This document shows positions 38,554 through 48,208 of a stretch of 64,000 bases of DNA, in pieces; positions within the stretch are counted from its first letter, which is position 1, and each line of letters starts with the position of its first letter. The position numbers and the translations under genes were made by a program. The DNA lies in the NCBI GenBank assembly GCA_900074745.1, contig LT598462.1, forward strand, positions 744,001-808,000. Reading direction: 5' to 3'. Origin of the DNA: Lachancea mirantina (Eukaryota; Ascomycota; Saccharomycetes; Saccharomycetales; Saccharomycetaceae). The notes beneath the pieces are model-generated. The model was not told the origin of the DNA. It did no database searches and was given only the letters and a program-made list of their open reading frames with translations.

Positions 38554-39789
38554 TTAGTTCACGCTTTTAGGTGCAAGCTTAAAAGTCAGAATGTCGTTTT
38601 TCCCCGGCTCCACTACGCTGTCATCTCCGACTCGTACGCCGTTCACAGTCTCGATGGCTGCAATGGTGACTTCGCCCATGATGTAGCGGGCGACCTTGGA
38701 AACGGGCGTTCCTTTTTTGACGAGGAAACAGTCACGGAAGACGTTTTCGCCGCTTCCGCCCGTGAAAGTGTGCACATTTCTCACCATGTATACGGGGATG
38801 AGGTCCAGTACGTCGGCGGCCGCCTGGAGCACCTGCACGACGCCTGTGGAGCCGAATCTGTACAGAACGAGGTCCCGGATACTGTCTATGCGTTGCAGCA
38901 GTTTGTCGTCAAGCGGCTTGAGGTTGTCCGGATCATCCTCGTTGGTATCGACGAACTCGGTGCCCTCTTCGTAGTGAACGAACCGCTGTTTTTTCAACTT
39001 TCTCAAGAAAACTTCCGTCACGGCGCTGGTGAGCACGGCCTTCGTGTTCGGATGCTTGAGCATGATTTTCGTGACGTTTTTGTCCGCGTCGGGGTGGTCA
39101 ATTTTATTGAGCGCGAGCACCGTGGGGAATTTCTCCATCATGAACGATTTGACCACTTGTGTGATCCAATCCTGGTCCCACTCTTCGAGCGGTGGAAGTC
39201 CCTTGATACGTTGCAGCGCACGCTGGATCATCGGAGCGTGCGAACCGTAACCACCAAACTGCGCCTGCAAAGTGTCGACTACGGAGGACTTGGTCGCGGT
39301 GTGTCTACGCACGATAGACCCCCACCTTTTCAACAGGTTCCCCTCTATCCAGAGCCGAATTTCGTCTTGAAGCCATTCGATGTCGTAAAGAGGATCGTAA
39401 CCTCTTGTGTTCTTCCCCTCCGAGTCGGTAGTCCCGCTCACATCCACAACGTGAATAAGCGCATCTGCGTGTCTGAGATCGTCTAAGAACTTGTTACCCA
39501 GTCCACGGCCAGAATGCGCACCAGGCACCAACCCGGCCACATCGAGAAGCATAATTGGTATGTGTCTCTTGCCATTACTACACCACCCGTAATTAGGCTT
39601 GCAAAGCTTCTGTTTGTCAAATCTGGCACATGCACACTTCACTTGCAGATATCCAGTAGCCCTATTCGGCTCGATTGTCGTGAACGGGAAAGAACCAACC
39701 TGGGCCGCAGCGTCCGTGAGGGAGTTTAAGGTCGTGGATTTACCGGAAGAAGGTTTTCCGACAATTCCAATTAAGGGATCTCTAGGCAT
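38554..39789 (-). CDS. OBG/YchF-family GTPase (YGR210C orthologue)
   Basis: Translation-factor-class P-loop NTPase of the Obg/YchF group, probably binding ribosomes; the exact role is unknown. It has 411 residues, the same as S. cerevisiae YGR210C. G1 is [17 protein letters not shown], the switch I region is [10 protein letters not shown]3 is [21 protein letters not shown], and G4 is the [11 protein letters not shown] block (NKID). A C-terminal TGS-like domain ends with [12 protein letters not shown]. The frame is open to 39822, but [12 protein letters not shown] at 39789 matches the known start. It is the next chromosome VII gene after TRX2 in S. cerevisiae. Confidence 0.95.
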   Translation of the reverse strand: MPRDPLIGIVGKPSSGKSTTLNSLTDAAAQVGSFPFTTIEPNRATGYLQVKCACARFDKQKLCKPNYGWCSNGKRHIPIMLLDVAGLVPGAHSGRGLGNKFLDDLRHADALIHVVDVSGTTDSEGKNTRGYDPLYDIEWLQDEIRLWIEGNLLKRWGSIVRRHTATKSSVVDTLQAQFGGYGSHAPMIQRALQRIKGLPPLEEWDQDWITQVVKSFMMEKFPTVLALNKIDHPDADKNVTKIMLKHPNTKAVLTSAVTEVFLRKLKKQRFVHYEEGTEFVDTNEDDPDNLKPLDDKLLQRIDSIRDLVLYRFGSTGVVQVLQAAADVLDLIPVYMVRNVHTFTGGSGENVFRDCFLVKKGTPVSKVARYIMGEVTIAAIETVNGVRVGDDSVVEPGKNDILTFKLAPKSVN

Positions 39790-40110
39790 CGCAAACTTAG
39801 AATGGCTCAGCGGCGAATTCACTTGGAGGTGAAGATATCAATCGGATCTCATCGCTTTATCTAAAAGCTTTCAAAATTTGAGTTCTCTGTTGATCACGTG
39901 GATTGAATGCCGATCTGGCTTCAACCCATTATATAGTACAAACACTATGAACTCAACGATGAACAGGCTCATTTTCGCCATTTCTCACGACAGAGAAGCA
40001 CCAAAGAGTCAAAAAGCCACTTGGGCGCTTCGCTCCATAATATTTCAACGACTTTTGAAAAAATACGAGGAAATAAAACTGCACAATTCACCTAGTAGGC
40101 AAAGAGCCCC
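39790..40110. other. Intergenic region between the YGR210C orthologue and OPI3
   Basis: About 320 bp holding the promoter of the GTPase gene; a CACGTG hexamer lies near 39895 and a TATATAG near 39930. This is where synteny switches from the chromosome VII/XII pair to the chromosome X/XI pair. Confidence 0.5.
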
Positions 40111-40764
40111 TTAAGATGACTTTTTAGCCTTTTCAGCATCGCGCTTGGCATAAATTGCCGCTGTGAAGGGCTCTTCGAATTTAAGCGCAAGCGTGTACAT
40201 TAAATTGACCATAACCGTGGCGAAAAGCCCTGCTGCCTTTCCGTACAGCAGCGAGGTACCGAGGAATGACAAAGTGGAGCCCTGGTACATTGGGTTGGCT
40301 GAAACGTTGAAGGGGAACGCAGTAACAATGTTGTCCATGAGAATTCCGAAATAGTCGCCCAGATACGTGCCGGTGACGCCCAATTGGTACATGGACGTGA
40401 CGACGAGCACTTGGCCCGTGGCGAGACAGGCGATCCCGGCCGCTCTCACGGCGTCAGAGTCCAGCAGAGTAGAAGTCGGCTGGAAATCCAATGCGCGGTG
40501 GAAATAAAAATCTCTCACGAGTCCTAAAGAAAAAATGGTGAACGCCAGCAGGTAGCACCCGCGTTTAGCAGAACCTGCAATCTTAGTGATGAAATGAGTC
40601 TTGTATTCTAGTCTGGCAACGATGTTCCAAAAAGTGGGGTTGAATGCTATGAAAAACAGCGCAATGCGCAAGTTCGTCTCGCTAGAGTCAATATCTGCCA
40701 AAAGCGACAGATAAACATCGTTAACAGCGTTGAACTTCTCCGTAAATTTCGCCAGTACACTCAT
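40111..40764 (-). CDS. OPI3: Phospholipid N-methyltransferase
   Basis: Adds the last two methyl groups in phosphatidylcholine synthesis from phosphatidylethanolamine; an endoplasmic reticulum membrane protein. It has 217 residues (S. cerevisiae 206) with about four hydrophobic segments. Family blocks are FNPTFWNIVARLEYKTH, LAFTIFSLGLVRDF, the substrate/SAM region QLGVTGTYLGDYFGILMD, FNVSANPMYQGSTLSFLG and LKFEEPFTAAIYAKRD. The frame extends three codons further to a GTG at 40773, so the ATG at 40764 is used. The promoter holds two inverted CATGTGAAAA elements, the inositol/choline response element type. It adjoins STE6 divergently. Confidence 0.96.
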   Translation of the reverse strand: MSVLAKFTEKFNAVNDVYLSLLADIDSSETNLRIALFFIAFNPTFWNIVARLEYKTHFITKIAGSAKRGCYLLAFTIFSLGLVRDFYFHRALDFQPTSTLLDSDAVRAAGIACLATGQVLVVTSMYQLGVTGTYLGDYFGILMDNIVTAFPFNVSANPMYQGSTLSFLGTSLLYGKAAGLFATVMVNLMYTLALKFEEPFTAAIYAKRDAEKAKKSS

Positions 40765-40922
40765 ATTCTGCACTAAATGGCTTCGCTAAATTTCAGTTAT
40801 AAATCTTAATTCCTGCTGGTTATCGAGCTAATTCCCTCTGACCTGCTTTGTTGCGATACTTTTCATCAGAGGACAACGATGATAGTCCCCTCGGTTTTTC
40901 ATTGTCAGCCTTTAGCAGTGTC

Positions 40923-40956
40923 CATGTGAAAAAATGAAGGTAACTTTTTTCACATG
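40923..40956. promoter_or_regulatory. Inverted pair of UAS-INO (ICRE) elements in the OPI3 promoter
   Basis: CATGTGAAAAAA (40923-40934) and its exact reverse complement TTTTTTCACATG (40945-40956) flank a 10-bp spacer, about 160-190 bp upstream of OPI3. Nine of ten positions in each arm match CATGTGAAAT, the Ino2/Ino4-binding element of S. cerevisiae phospholipid genes, OPI3 included. Confidence 0.7.
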
Positions 40957-41260
40957 ACCAGAAACTTGAACCCATCTATGACATTGATCACCACTAAAAG
41001 GGTAAATACTGTGAAACTGACGCCATCCCTAGGAGCATTGGGCTTGGTTTGAGGTATGGGAAAGAATCAAGTCCGCAAATGTGGGGAATCGGTTTTTGGG
41101 ACGGGTCAAATAGGAGTATTGGAAGTGTATCAAATGAGGTTCATTATGATGTGAAAGGATGTATAAGAGTGGGAAGATATTTGAGATTTGGAAGCAGCTG
41201 GAGGCTTGAAATGACGATAGAAGAGTGGGAAACATCTAGGAGTTTAGAGATCGGCTGACA

Positions 41261-44200
41261 ATGAAAGACCCAGGCTTTAGTGACAAAGTTCACATTTTCA
41301 ATCATGTCGTTTTACGTCAAGACTGGTGTCTCATTCTTGCGATGATCGTATGTACCGTTGGATGTGGAGCCGTGCCAGCGATAACTTCCGTATTGACTGG
41401 GTCGACTTTCGGGCTTCTTCAGAGCTATGCCATGTCGCATGAACAGGTCCATGTGCTCATGCGGCAGCTAACGTTGAAGACGATGGCCATTTTGATTACT
41501 GGAGTCGCGAGTGTTCCAGTGACTTGGTTGACGGTGTTTCTTTGGATGTCGCTAGGAGAGAGACAGGTGGCACGGATTCGCACGAGAATCAGAGATGAGT
41601 ATTTTCAGAAGTCGATGGCATGGTACGACGGTCAAGACCAATTGAGCGGAGATTTCACGCAATTGAATAGATGTGTTGAAGAAGTACGGGCCGCTGCTTC
41701 TGAGGGCTCGGCTATGGTTTTCCAAAATGTGGTTACCGTGTTTGCATTGTTTGGAATTTCTCTGTACTATTCATGGTCCTTAACGTTGGTCACTTTGGCC
41801 AGCACGCCCATTTTGGCTCTAATAACGTTTCTGCTTTTGAAGCTGGTTAATAAGTGTGCTAAGGCAGAGAATAACGAGACGTCTCGCGCTTCTGAAGCTT
41901 TGGCCTTTTCGATGAATGCCGCCAAAATGGTGAGGCTTCTGGGTACGCAGGAAGAGGAACTCGCCAAGTTTCGGTCGAGAATCCTAGCGAGTCAGCGTCA
42001 TTTCGTCAACATGTCTCTTTTTTCTAGTCTAAACTATTCATTTTTGAGATTTTTGACGCTGTGCATGTTCGTCCAAGGCTTTTGGTTTGGCAATACGATG
42101 GTCAGAAGGAACAAACTGACCGTACGTGACGTTATGACGTGTTTCTCGGCCTGTGTCCTTCTTGTAAGCACTGCCAACAACATTTCGCATCAAACTATTG
42201 TTCTACAGAAAGGTTTTGTTGCAATGCAAAGGATTATGGATTTTTTTACCACACCCGAAGAGCCCAAATTGACATTAGTGCAGAAAGTGAACAATTCTTA
42301 CCCTCAACCTGGTATTATTTTTGAAAATGTGAGTTTTTCTTATCCAACGAGACCTAATGACATGGTCCTTGAGAATGTGAGCTTGAAGTTCCCCTCGAAT
42401 CAAACAACTTTTGTCGTAGGCAAATCAGGTTCAGGAAAATCGAGTATTGGCAACCTTCTTCTAAGATTCTACGCTCCTAATTCTGGAACTATTTTAGTAA
42501 ATGGGGTGAACATCGCGGCCTTAAGCGAAAAAGCTCTCTTAGCTAACGTAACACTACTTGAGCAAAATTGCACGCTTCTACAAGATACAATAGAGGCCAA
42601 CATTTTAATGGGAAATAAGGAAATAAGCTCCAAATGTGAGCTTATGCGGGAGGCATGCCAGATGGCGCTTCTTTCTCGAATACTAGATGATCTTTGCCTG
42701 GGCCTGCAGACTTTAGTCGGAGAATCGGGCTTAGATTTAAGCGGTGGTGAGAAACAGCGAGTGGCATTGGCTCGGGCTCGCATAAAAGACAGTGCAATTT
42801 TGATTCTCGATGAAGCGTTAAGCGCACAAGATAGGGTTCACCACACCCTACTTATGGAGGCGATTCGGCATTGGAGAAAAAACAAGACAACAATCATAAT
42901 TACTCACGATCTTTCTGACATTCAAAGTCATGACTATTTGTACGTTTTTGATAGCGGAAAAGTCGCTGAGGCGGGAGTTAAGGAGGATTTGCTGGCGAAT
43001 CCCTTTTCTCAGTTGTCAAATTTACAATTGCTTCAAGATGATACCCAATTTGATAATGACGTGAAAACTTTAAGTGAGGGTGAACGACCAGGCTACAATG
43101 ATAAGGTGGACGGCTTTATAGTCGAAGAAAAGGTTTTAGGCTCTGAGGCCGGGACACCAAAGTCTGAGAGGACTGTGGGTGTGTTTGGCCTCGAAGATGT
43201 AAACCCTCTATATGAGGGTAAAAAATCGATCGATTTGCTCGAAGAACGTGTTCTTGCCCCTCAACAACGCACCGTTTTGAAAGCTTTGGTCCTCCTCGAT
43301 CCTCCGGAGCTGAACGCTGACGCGGAAAAGAACACAACAGAAAACAAGAAAGCGGAAACAACATCGTTCAAACATATCATGCAAAAAATGATCGAGACTG
43401 TTACCCAAAAAAAATGGTTGGCCGCCGGTTTAGTTTGCTCAGTGGTTGCCGGCGCGACTAATCCTCTTTTCTCTTACACCTTCTCCAAACTTTTGGGTGC
43501 TGTATCGACCGCCAATGAAGATGACAGGAAAGCGAGCTACTTGGCAGAATGGTCTGGAGTTGTCTTGGCCGTTGCTTTCGGGGACTTTTTGTTCACTTTT
43601 TTAAAAGGGTTTATCTTGGCGTATTGCAGTGAAGGTTGGATAACAACTTTAAGGTTAGAATCGTTTGAGAAAATTTCGAGGCACGGCTTTGCCTGGTTCG
43701 GTTCACATACTAATGACACTGCTGCTGTTTCTGCTTTAATTTTAAACGATCTAAGGGATCTGAGATGTCTCGTTTCTGACTTCATTTCAGCCTTGATGAC
43801 ATTGATTGTCGTGTCGTCATGCGGACTTACTTGGGCTCTTGTTTCTGGCTGGAAGTTGAGCCTAGTATGTATTAGCTTGGCTCCTTTGTTTCTGTGTTTC
43901 ACTGGGATATATGGGTCTTTAATGCAGGCGCGTGAAACAGAATATAAAAATGCAATTGCAAAACTCGAATGCTTGCTGTACGAGATAACCCAAACAGTGA
44001 AGACCGTCAGATGCTTTTCGTTACAGAATCATTTCAAAGAGAAATATTTATCATTGGAACTGTTGGTGTCAACTTGCGGAAAGAAGAGGGCTTTGGCGGT
44101 AGGCTTTGGCGTATCTTCCTCTAATGCCTTGGTTGCGATAACCCAATCAATCTTACTCTATTATGGTCTTAAGCTAGTCCTTACCAATGAATACTCTGTC

Positions 44201-45076
44201 GGGACAATGTTCACTACTCTGACACTGCTTCTCTTTACTATTATGACGAGCATGAGTTTGATATCTGGAATGCCTGAAATTAACCGAGGCAAACGCGCTG
44301 CCTTCAAAGTGTTTCAACTCCTAGAAGAGATCGATGAAAGTGAAATGGTGCAAACCGGGAAACGTACACAATCCTTCCACACTTCAACTCAGTTACCCTT
44401 GATCAGATTTAATGGGCTGACCTTCTCATATGCAGCGATCCCGCATACGGCCGTCTTGAGGAATTTGTACCTGGACATCATGCAAGGGGAAGTGGTGGGT
44501 TTAGTAGGTCAGCCCGGCTGCGGGAAATCCACATTGTGGCAAATTATAACGGCAATATATCAGGTTGAAAATGGAATGTTATTTATCGATGGAAGTGACG
44601 TCAACGAATGGAACATTGAAGCACTACGGGATCAAGTCGCTGTTGTTGAACAAAAATGCAATTTGATATCTGGGTCCGTTATTGATTGTTTGAAGTATGG
44701 AAACAAAAATTTTTTGGCAGAAGCAGAAATACTAGACGCGCTCGCAGTTGTGGACATGGTTGATTTCGTTATGGCACTTCCTCACGGGTTAAGCACTCCA
44801 ATAGACAATTGCGTTCTTTCTGGAGGACAGCTTCAACGAATTGCCATTGCGCGCGCTCTTCTGAGAAAGCCCAAACTCCTGATCTTGGATGAATGCTCTT
44901 CAGCTCTAGATGCAGCACACGCTCATTCCCTTTCCAATTTCATTCGAAGTGGGATACCAGGCACGACAATATTAGTGATCACACATAGCGAACAAATGTT
45001 AAACGCCTGTTCTCGGGCAGTAACTTTGAAAAGTGGGAGAGTAGTTAACGACAATAGGTCGTGTCAAACCAAATAA
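41261..45076 (+). CDS. STE6: a-factor pheromone exporter, ABC transporter
   Basis: Full-length ABCB-type transporter that exports the farnesylated a-factor mating peptide. It has 1271 residues (S. cerevisiae 1290). Two halves are each made of six membrane segments and a nucleotide-binding domain. Walker A motifs are GKSGSGKSS (~387) and GQPGCGKST (~1083). ABC signatures are LSGGEKQR (~493) and LSGGQLQR (~1186), followed by Walker B LILDEALSAQD and LILDECSSALD; in the first, the D-loop reads SAQD. A charged linker at ~590-700 joins the halves. Expected expression is in a cells only; I found no convincing alpha2-Mcm1 operator upstream. The STE6-UBA1 pair is that of S. cerevisiae chromosome XI. 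Confidence 0.94.
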   Translation: MKDPGFSDKVHIFNHVVLRQDWCLILAMIVCTVGCGAVPAITSVLTGSTFGLLQSYAMSHEQVHVLMRQLTLKTMAILITGVASVPVTWLTVFLWMSLGERQVARIRTRIRDEYFQKSMAWYDGQDQLSGDFTQLNRCVEEVRAAASEGSAMVFQNVVTVFALFGISLYYSWSLTLVTLASTPILALITFLLLKLVNKCAKAENNETSRASEALAFSMNAAKMVRLLGTQEEELAKFRSRILASQRHFVNMSLFSSLNYSFLRFLTLCMFVQGFWFGNTMVRRNKLTVRDVMTCFSACVLLVSTANNISHQTIVLQKGFVAMQRIMDFFTTPEEPKLTLVQKVNNSYPQPGIIFENVSFSYPTRPNDMVLENVSLKFPSNQTTFVVGKSGSGKSSIGNLLLRFYAPNSGTILVNGVNIAALSEKALLANVTLLEQNCTLLQDTIEANILMGNKEISSKCELMREACQMALLSRILDDLCLGLQTLVGESGLDLSGGEKQRVALARARIKDSAILILDEALSAQDRVHHTLLMEAIRHWRKNKTTIIITHDLSDIQSHDYLYVFDSGKVAEAGVKEDLLANPFSQLSNLQLLQDDTQFDNDVKTLSEGERPGYNDKVDGFIVEEKVLGSEAGTPKSERTVGVFGLEDVNPLYEGKKSIDLLEERVLAPQQRTVLKALVLLDPPELNADAEKNTTENKKAETTSFKHIMQKMIETVTQKKWLAAGLVCSVVAGATNPLFSYTFSKLLGAVSTANEDDRKASYLAEWSGVVLAVAFGDFLFTFLKGFILAYCSEGWITTLRLESFEKISRHGFAWFGSHTNDTAAVSALILNDLRDLRCLVSDFISALMTLIVVSSCGLTWALVSGWKLSLVCISLAPLFLCFTGIYGSLMQARETEYKNAIAKLECLLYEITQTVKTVRCFSLQNHFKEKYLSLELLVSTCGKKRALAVGFGVSSSNALVAITQSILLYYGLKLVLTNEYSVGTMFTTLTLLLFTIMTSMSLISGMPEINRGKRAAFKVFQLLEEIDESEMVQTGKRTQSFHTSTQLPLIRFNGLTFSYAAIPHTAVLRNLYLDIMQGEVVGLVGQPGCGKSTLWQIITAIYQVENGMLFIDGSDVNEWNIEALRDQVAVVEQKCNLISGSVIDCLKYGNKNFLAEAEILDALAVVDMVDFVMALPHGLSTPIDNCVLSGGQLQRIAIARALLRKPKLLILDECSSALDAAHAHSLSNFIRSGIPGTTILVITHSEQMLNACSRAVTLKSGRVVNDNRSCQTK

Positions 45077-45160
45077 TAACAACATAATTAAACAATAGTC
45101 GCATCTCTAGGACCACCGCAACATAAACTGAACCTATATTACACCATGAAATATAATCGC

Positions 45161-48100
45161 CTACAAATGGACAGTAATATATGGCACTTCGACATCCTCC
45201 CCATTTTTATCGTCGGCACAAATTTCCAATATCATCGTTTTAACATGGCTTGGAACTTCGTTTTTGGTAACGAGTTTGACAACGTCCGTTATAGGAAGAC
45301 CCATTCTTTCCTTGAGTTTTTTGGGGGGGAAAAAGGACGCATATAGGAGGGAGACACCGTAAGACAACATTGTAATTTCCAAACCTTCCTCTAATTCAAA
45401 GCGTTGAATGAGGTCCTGCAAAGTGATATTCCCGCTTATATCAAACCTGTCCCAAATTTTATCGTAACTTTTATCGTTATATTTACCCTCTGGGGATGCG
45501 ATCGGTTCGGAAAAACCCAAGAATGGCAAAGCCAGATTCACGAAGCCATTTTTATATTTTTCGATGTCTTTGCTTCCGCTAGCCACCTTGTAAAGCTCAA
45601 GGTTTACCAGTCCCGTCACTAGGCCTGTCGTGGTTGCGATGGCTGGTATTATGCGACCTGCAATAAATTTGGTTTTCTGGCGATCTGCCGGTTCAATTGA
45701 GTAGTTCAAAGCCCTATTGTTTGATGCTGCTGCGATGAACTCGATGTGATGATTCGTGTCGTCATCCTTTTCAAATTCGACTGGAAGCAACTTGAATCCT
45801 GCCAAGGTGGAGGGATCAGGAAGGGATGAAGCCAAAACTTCAAGAGCGTCTCCACTTTCAGCGCCTGCGGCATTAGGATCCGGCTCATCATCGTTAGCCT
45901 GAATTTTAACATCAGACCGTGGCGAGAACGGAGGTACAGTGAAGCTTTCTAGAATTTTGGAATAAAAGGCTTTATTAGGCTCATTGACGCCATCACCCTT
46001 CAAGCCGTAGTTGAAGGCACGCAAGTTGGCTCCGGCAACAACGAAATGGAAATGATCGGGGTTATTGATGTCAAATTCAAGGGGTTTGGGAGCACGTTTA
46101 GGTCCGGACCAAAATGGCGCACCAGTTGATGTCTTTGAATCAGCTGGGAAATTGTACAAAAGTTGTTTAATATCGTTGCTGAACTTTCTCTCGAACTCCA
46201 AACGAGCCCATTTGATGCAATCTTCGAACTCCAAAGGTCTGTTGCTCAAAGCATCTGAAATTGTTTCTAAAATACCTTTAACATCTCCCGCCTGCTTGAG
46301 CGTTTGCTCGACAAAATTCTTTTGAGTCAGGTAGAAGTTAACGTTTTCAGCGGCTTCGGTAAAGTATCCTTGGAACAAAGATTTTGCCCAAGCGATGGTG
46401 TGGTCAATTTTGTTAGGGAAAGAACGCAAAGTACACAAGGGGATGGATTTTTCTGGTGGATCTCTCGAAGATGAATAAGACTCAGTTAAGTACGGAATCA
46501 CAACTTGCGTGTTCCCCTTTGTTCCTAATGTGCCAGATTCCAACAAAGGCTTTTTGTAAAAAACGCAGCGGCGATCAACGTAAGTACGGGCATCGATGTT
46601 ATCCAAAGCATTTGTAACAAAGTCTAAAGAGGTCCAGAAGGCATCGTTGAAAACGGTTTCAGATTCGGGACCAACTTTTTCGGTCATGTAATGTATCTTG
46701 CCCTTTAGGTCGGCGTTCATGTCGCTGACAGCAATTGCTGCAATCTCAGCCTTATCTCTTCCAACGTCCTTGGGACGGAAGAGAAATTGACGATTTAGAT
46801 TGGATTTTTCGATCGAGTCGTTGTCCGTAATACATATTTTACCGTCGGGCCCCGAACCTAACCCTAGCAAGGCCCAATTCTTGAGCATTTCGCAACCAAT
46901 GGCACCAGCACCTACCAAAAACACTTTCAAGTTGGCAATTGCTCTCTGGAAATCGAGACCAAAAACCGCAATTTGATTATCATAACGAGAATTCAAAGGT
47001 TTAGCAGTCTCCTCCGTTCTAGGGAACTCTTTAGGATCCGGAAGAGACTCCAATGAATCGAAATACATGTATTGTTTGAGCGGAGTGAATTTACCAGAAA
47101 CCGCTTTGAGAGTTTCTTGCGCCACGAATCCACCAAAGAAGGCTACCACACCTGGAATGTCACCTCTTGCTTGGTAAGAAAGTTGTTTTATCAAATCAGT
47201 GTTGATTTCTGCGCCGCTAAGAACGTCTGGCTCCTGAGCAGCTAGTCCAGTAGTTAATTGAACAATTTCATTAGCGTCTTCTTCGTTCTGGACTCTTGGA
47301 AGCTGCCCTTGATGCCTGCTTTGGAACACACTCAACGCTTGGAACCCCAAATGCAATTGTCCGGCTCTGTCGAACTTGGCAAAGTCCGAGAATAGAAATT
47401 CTGGTTGGCTCAGAGAGTCCTGTAGCGATTTGAACTTCATTTTCAAGGGCATTTTGACCTGTGTGAAAAGACCACCCTTTCTGTAGACGCCCAGTTTCTC
47501 AACCGATCCGATCCTGAACGCAAACGGACCCAACACTTCTACTTTATATGGGGTGCCGTTGTTGAGACCTTCAAGACCTTGCACTTCCGAAAACTTGACA
47601 TAGTCACCGTCTTCCAAGTTGTGTCTGTTGTCGTCGAGCATCGTGACGGTTCCGTCGGGCTCAATGTCGGACACAATGCCGGATTTTGGTTCCTCACCGG
47701 TTGGATCGATCACCATGAACTCTTCACCCAGATCCACAAAAGCAGACCCGAACAGCCCTCTTGTCTCAGTCGAGATGAACTTAACGCCGTTTTCATGGCA
47801 AAAGCTGTTCAATTTTACTTTCTGGGCAAGCGAAACGGTATCCGTCACCACGACGGCCTCAAACTGCGAGAGCTGCGACTCGTCCTGGAACGATTTCAAG
47901 ACTTTGATGGGCACGTAAGAATTGAGTTCTGCCAATTTGGCCTGCGACACCAAATCTCTGGGTTGGCCGACGTCCTTTTCCGTCAGGAAAAACTGCGTCG
48001 ACAGATCTTGAATAGTAGCAGGCTCTGGGTCATACAGCGTCAAGGACTTTACACCAGCCAATGCGACGTTTTTCGCAATTTCAACACCAAGACCCTTTAG

Positions 48101-48208
48101 ACCGATAATTAAAACATTCGAATGTTGCATTTTCAACATCGCTTCTTTGCCCAGGACATATAGCTGACGCGAGTAAAGACTCTCGTCAATTTCGCCGGTC
48201 GCAGACAT
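45161..48208 (-). CDS. UBA1: Ubiquitin-activating enzyme E1
   Basis: Activates ubiquitin with ATP and passes it to E2 enzymes. It has 1015 residues (S. cerevisiae 1024). Two MoeB/ThiF-like adenylation halves are seen: the inactive one ([21 protein letters not shown], ~32) and the active one ([21 protein letters not shown], ~430, then [19 protein letters not shown]). The catalytic cysteine is in [15 protein letters not shown] at residue 592. The C-terminal ubiquitin-fold domain runs from ~920 and ends [10 protein letters not shown]. The ATG start precedes the first adenylation domain directly. The 3' end converges on STE6 with 84 bp between stops. Confidence 0.97.
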   Translation of the reverse strand: MSATGEIDESLYSRQLYVLGKEAMLKMQHSNVLIIGLKGLGVEIAKNVALAGVKSLTLYDPEPATIQDLSTQFFLTEKDVGQPRDLVSQAKLAELNSYVPIKVLKSFQDESQLSQFEAVVVTDTVSLAQKVKLNSFCHENGVKFISTETRGLFGSAFVDLGEEFMVIDPTGEEPKSGIVSDIEPDGTVTMLDDNRHNLEDGDYVKFSEVQGLEGLNNGTPYKVEVLGPFAFRIGSVEKLGVYRKGGLFTQVKMPLKMKFKSLQDSLSQPEFLFSDFAKFDRAGQLHLGFQALSVFQSRHQGQLPRVQNEEDANEIVQLTTGLAAQEPDVLSGAEINTDLIKQLSYQARGDIPGVVAFFGGFVAQETLKAVSGKFTPLKQYMYFDSLESLPDPKEFPRTEETAKPLNSRYDNQIAVFGLDFQRAIANLKVFLVGAGAIGCEMLKNWALLGLGSGPDGKICITDNDSIEKSNLNRQFLFRPKDVGRDKAEIAAIAVSDMNADLKGKIHYMTEKVGPESETVFNDAFWTSLDFVTNALDNIDARTYVDRRCVFYKKPLLESGTLGTKGNTQVVIPYLTESYSSSRDPPEKSIPLCTLRSFPNKIDHTIAWAKSLFQGYFTEAAENVNFYLTQKNFVEQTLKQAGDVKGILETISDALSNRPLEFEDCIKWARLEFERKFSNDIKQLLYNFPADSKTSTGAPFWSGPKRAPKPLEFDINNPDHFHFVVAGANLRAFNYGLKGDGVNEPNKAFYSKILESFTVPPFSPRSDVKIQANDDEPDPNAAGAESGDALEVLASSLPDPSTLAGFKLLPVEFEKDDDTNHHIEFIAAASNNRALNYSIEPADRQKTKFIAGRIIPAIATTTGLVTGLVNLELYKVASGSKDIEKYKNGFVNLALPFLGFSEPIASPEGKYNDKSYDKIWDRFDISGNITLQDLIQRFELEEGLEITMLSYGVSLLYASFFPPKKLKERMGLPITDVVKLVTKNEVPSHVKTMILEICADDKNGEDVEVPYITVHL

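Noticed and set aside
38542-39486. 314-codon plus-strand frame
   Set aside because: Antisense shadow of the YGR210C-type GTPase gene; the GC-rich codon pattern keeps the opposite strand open.
40957-41260. Expected alpha2-Mcm1 operator for the a-specific gene STE6
   Set aside because: No CC(N6)GG-type Mcm1 box flanked by CATGTA-like half sites was found; the only strong palindrome there fits the inositol element of OPI3 better.
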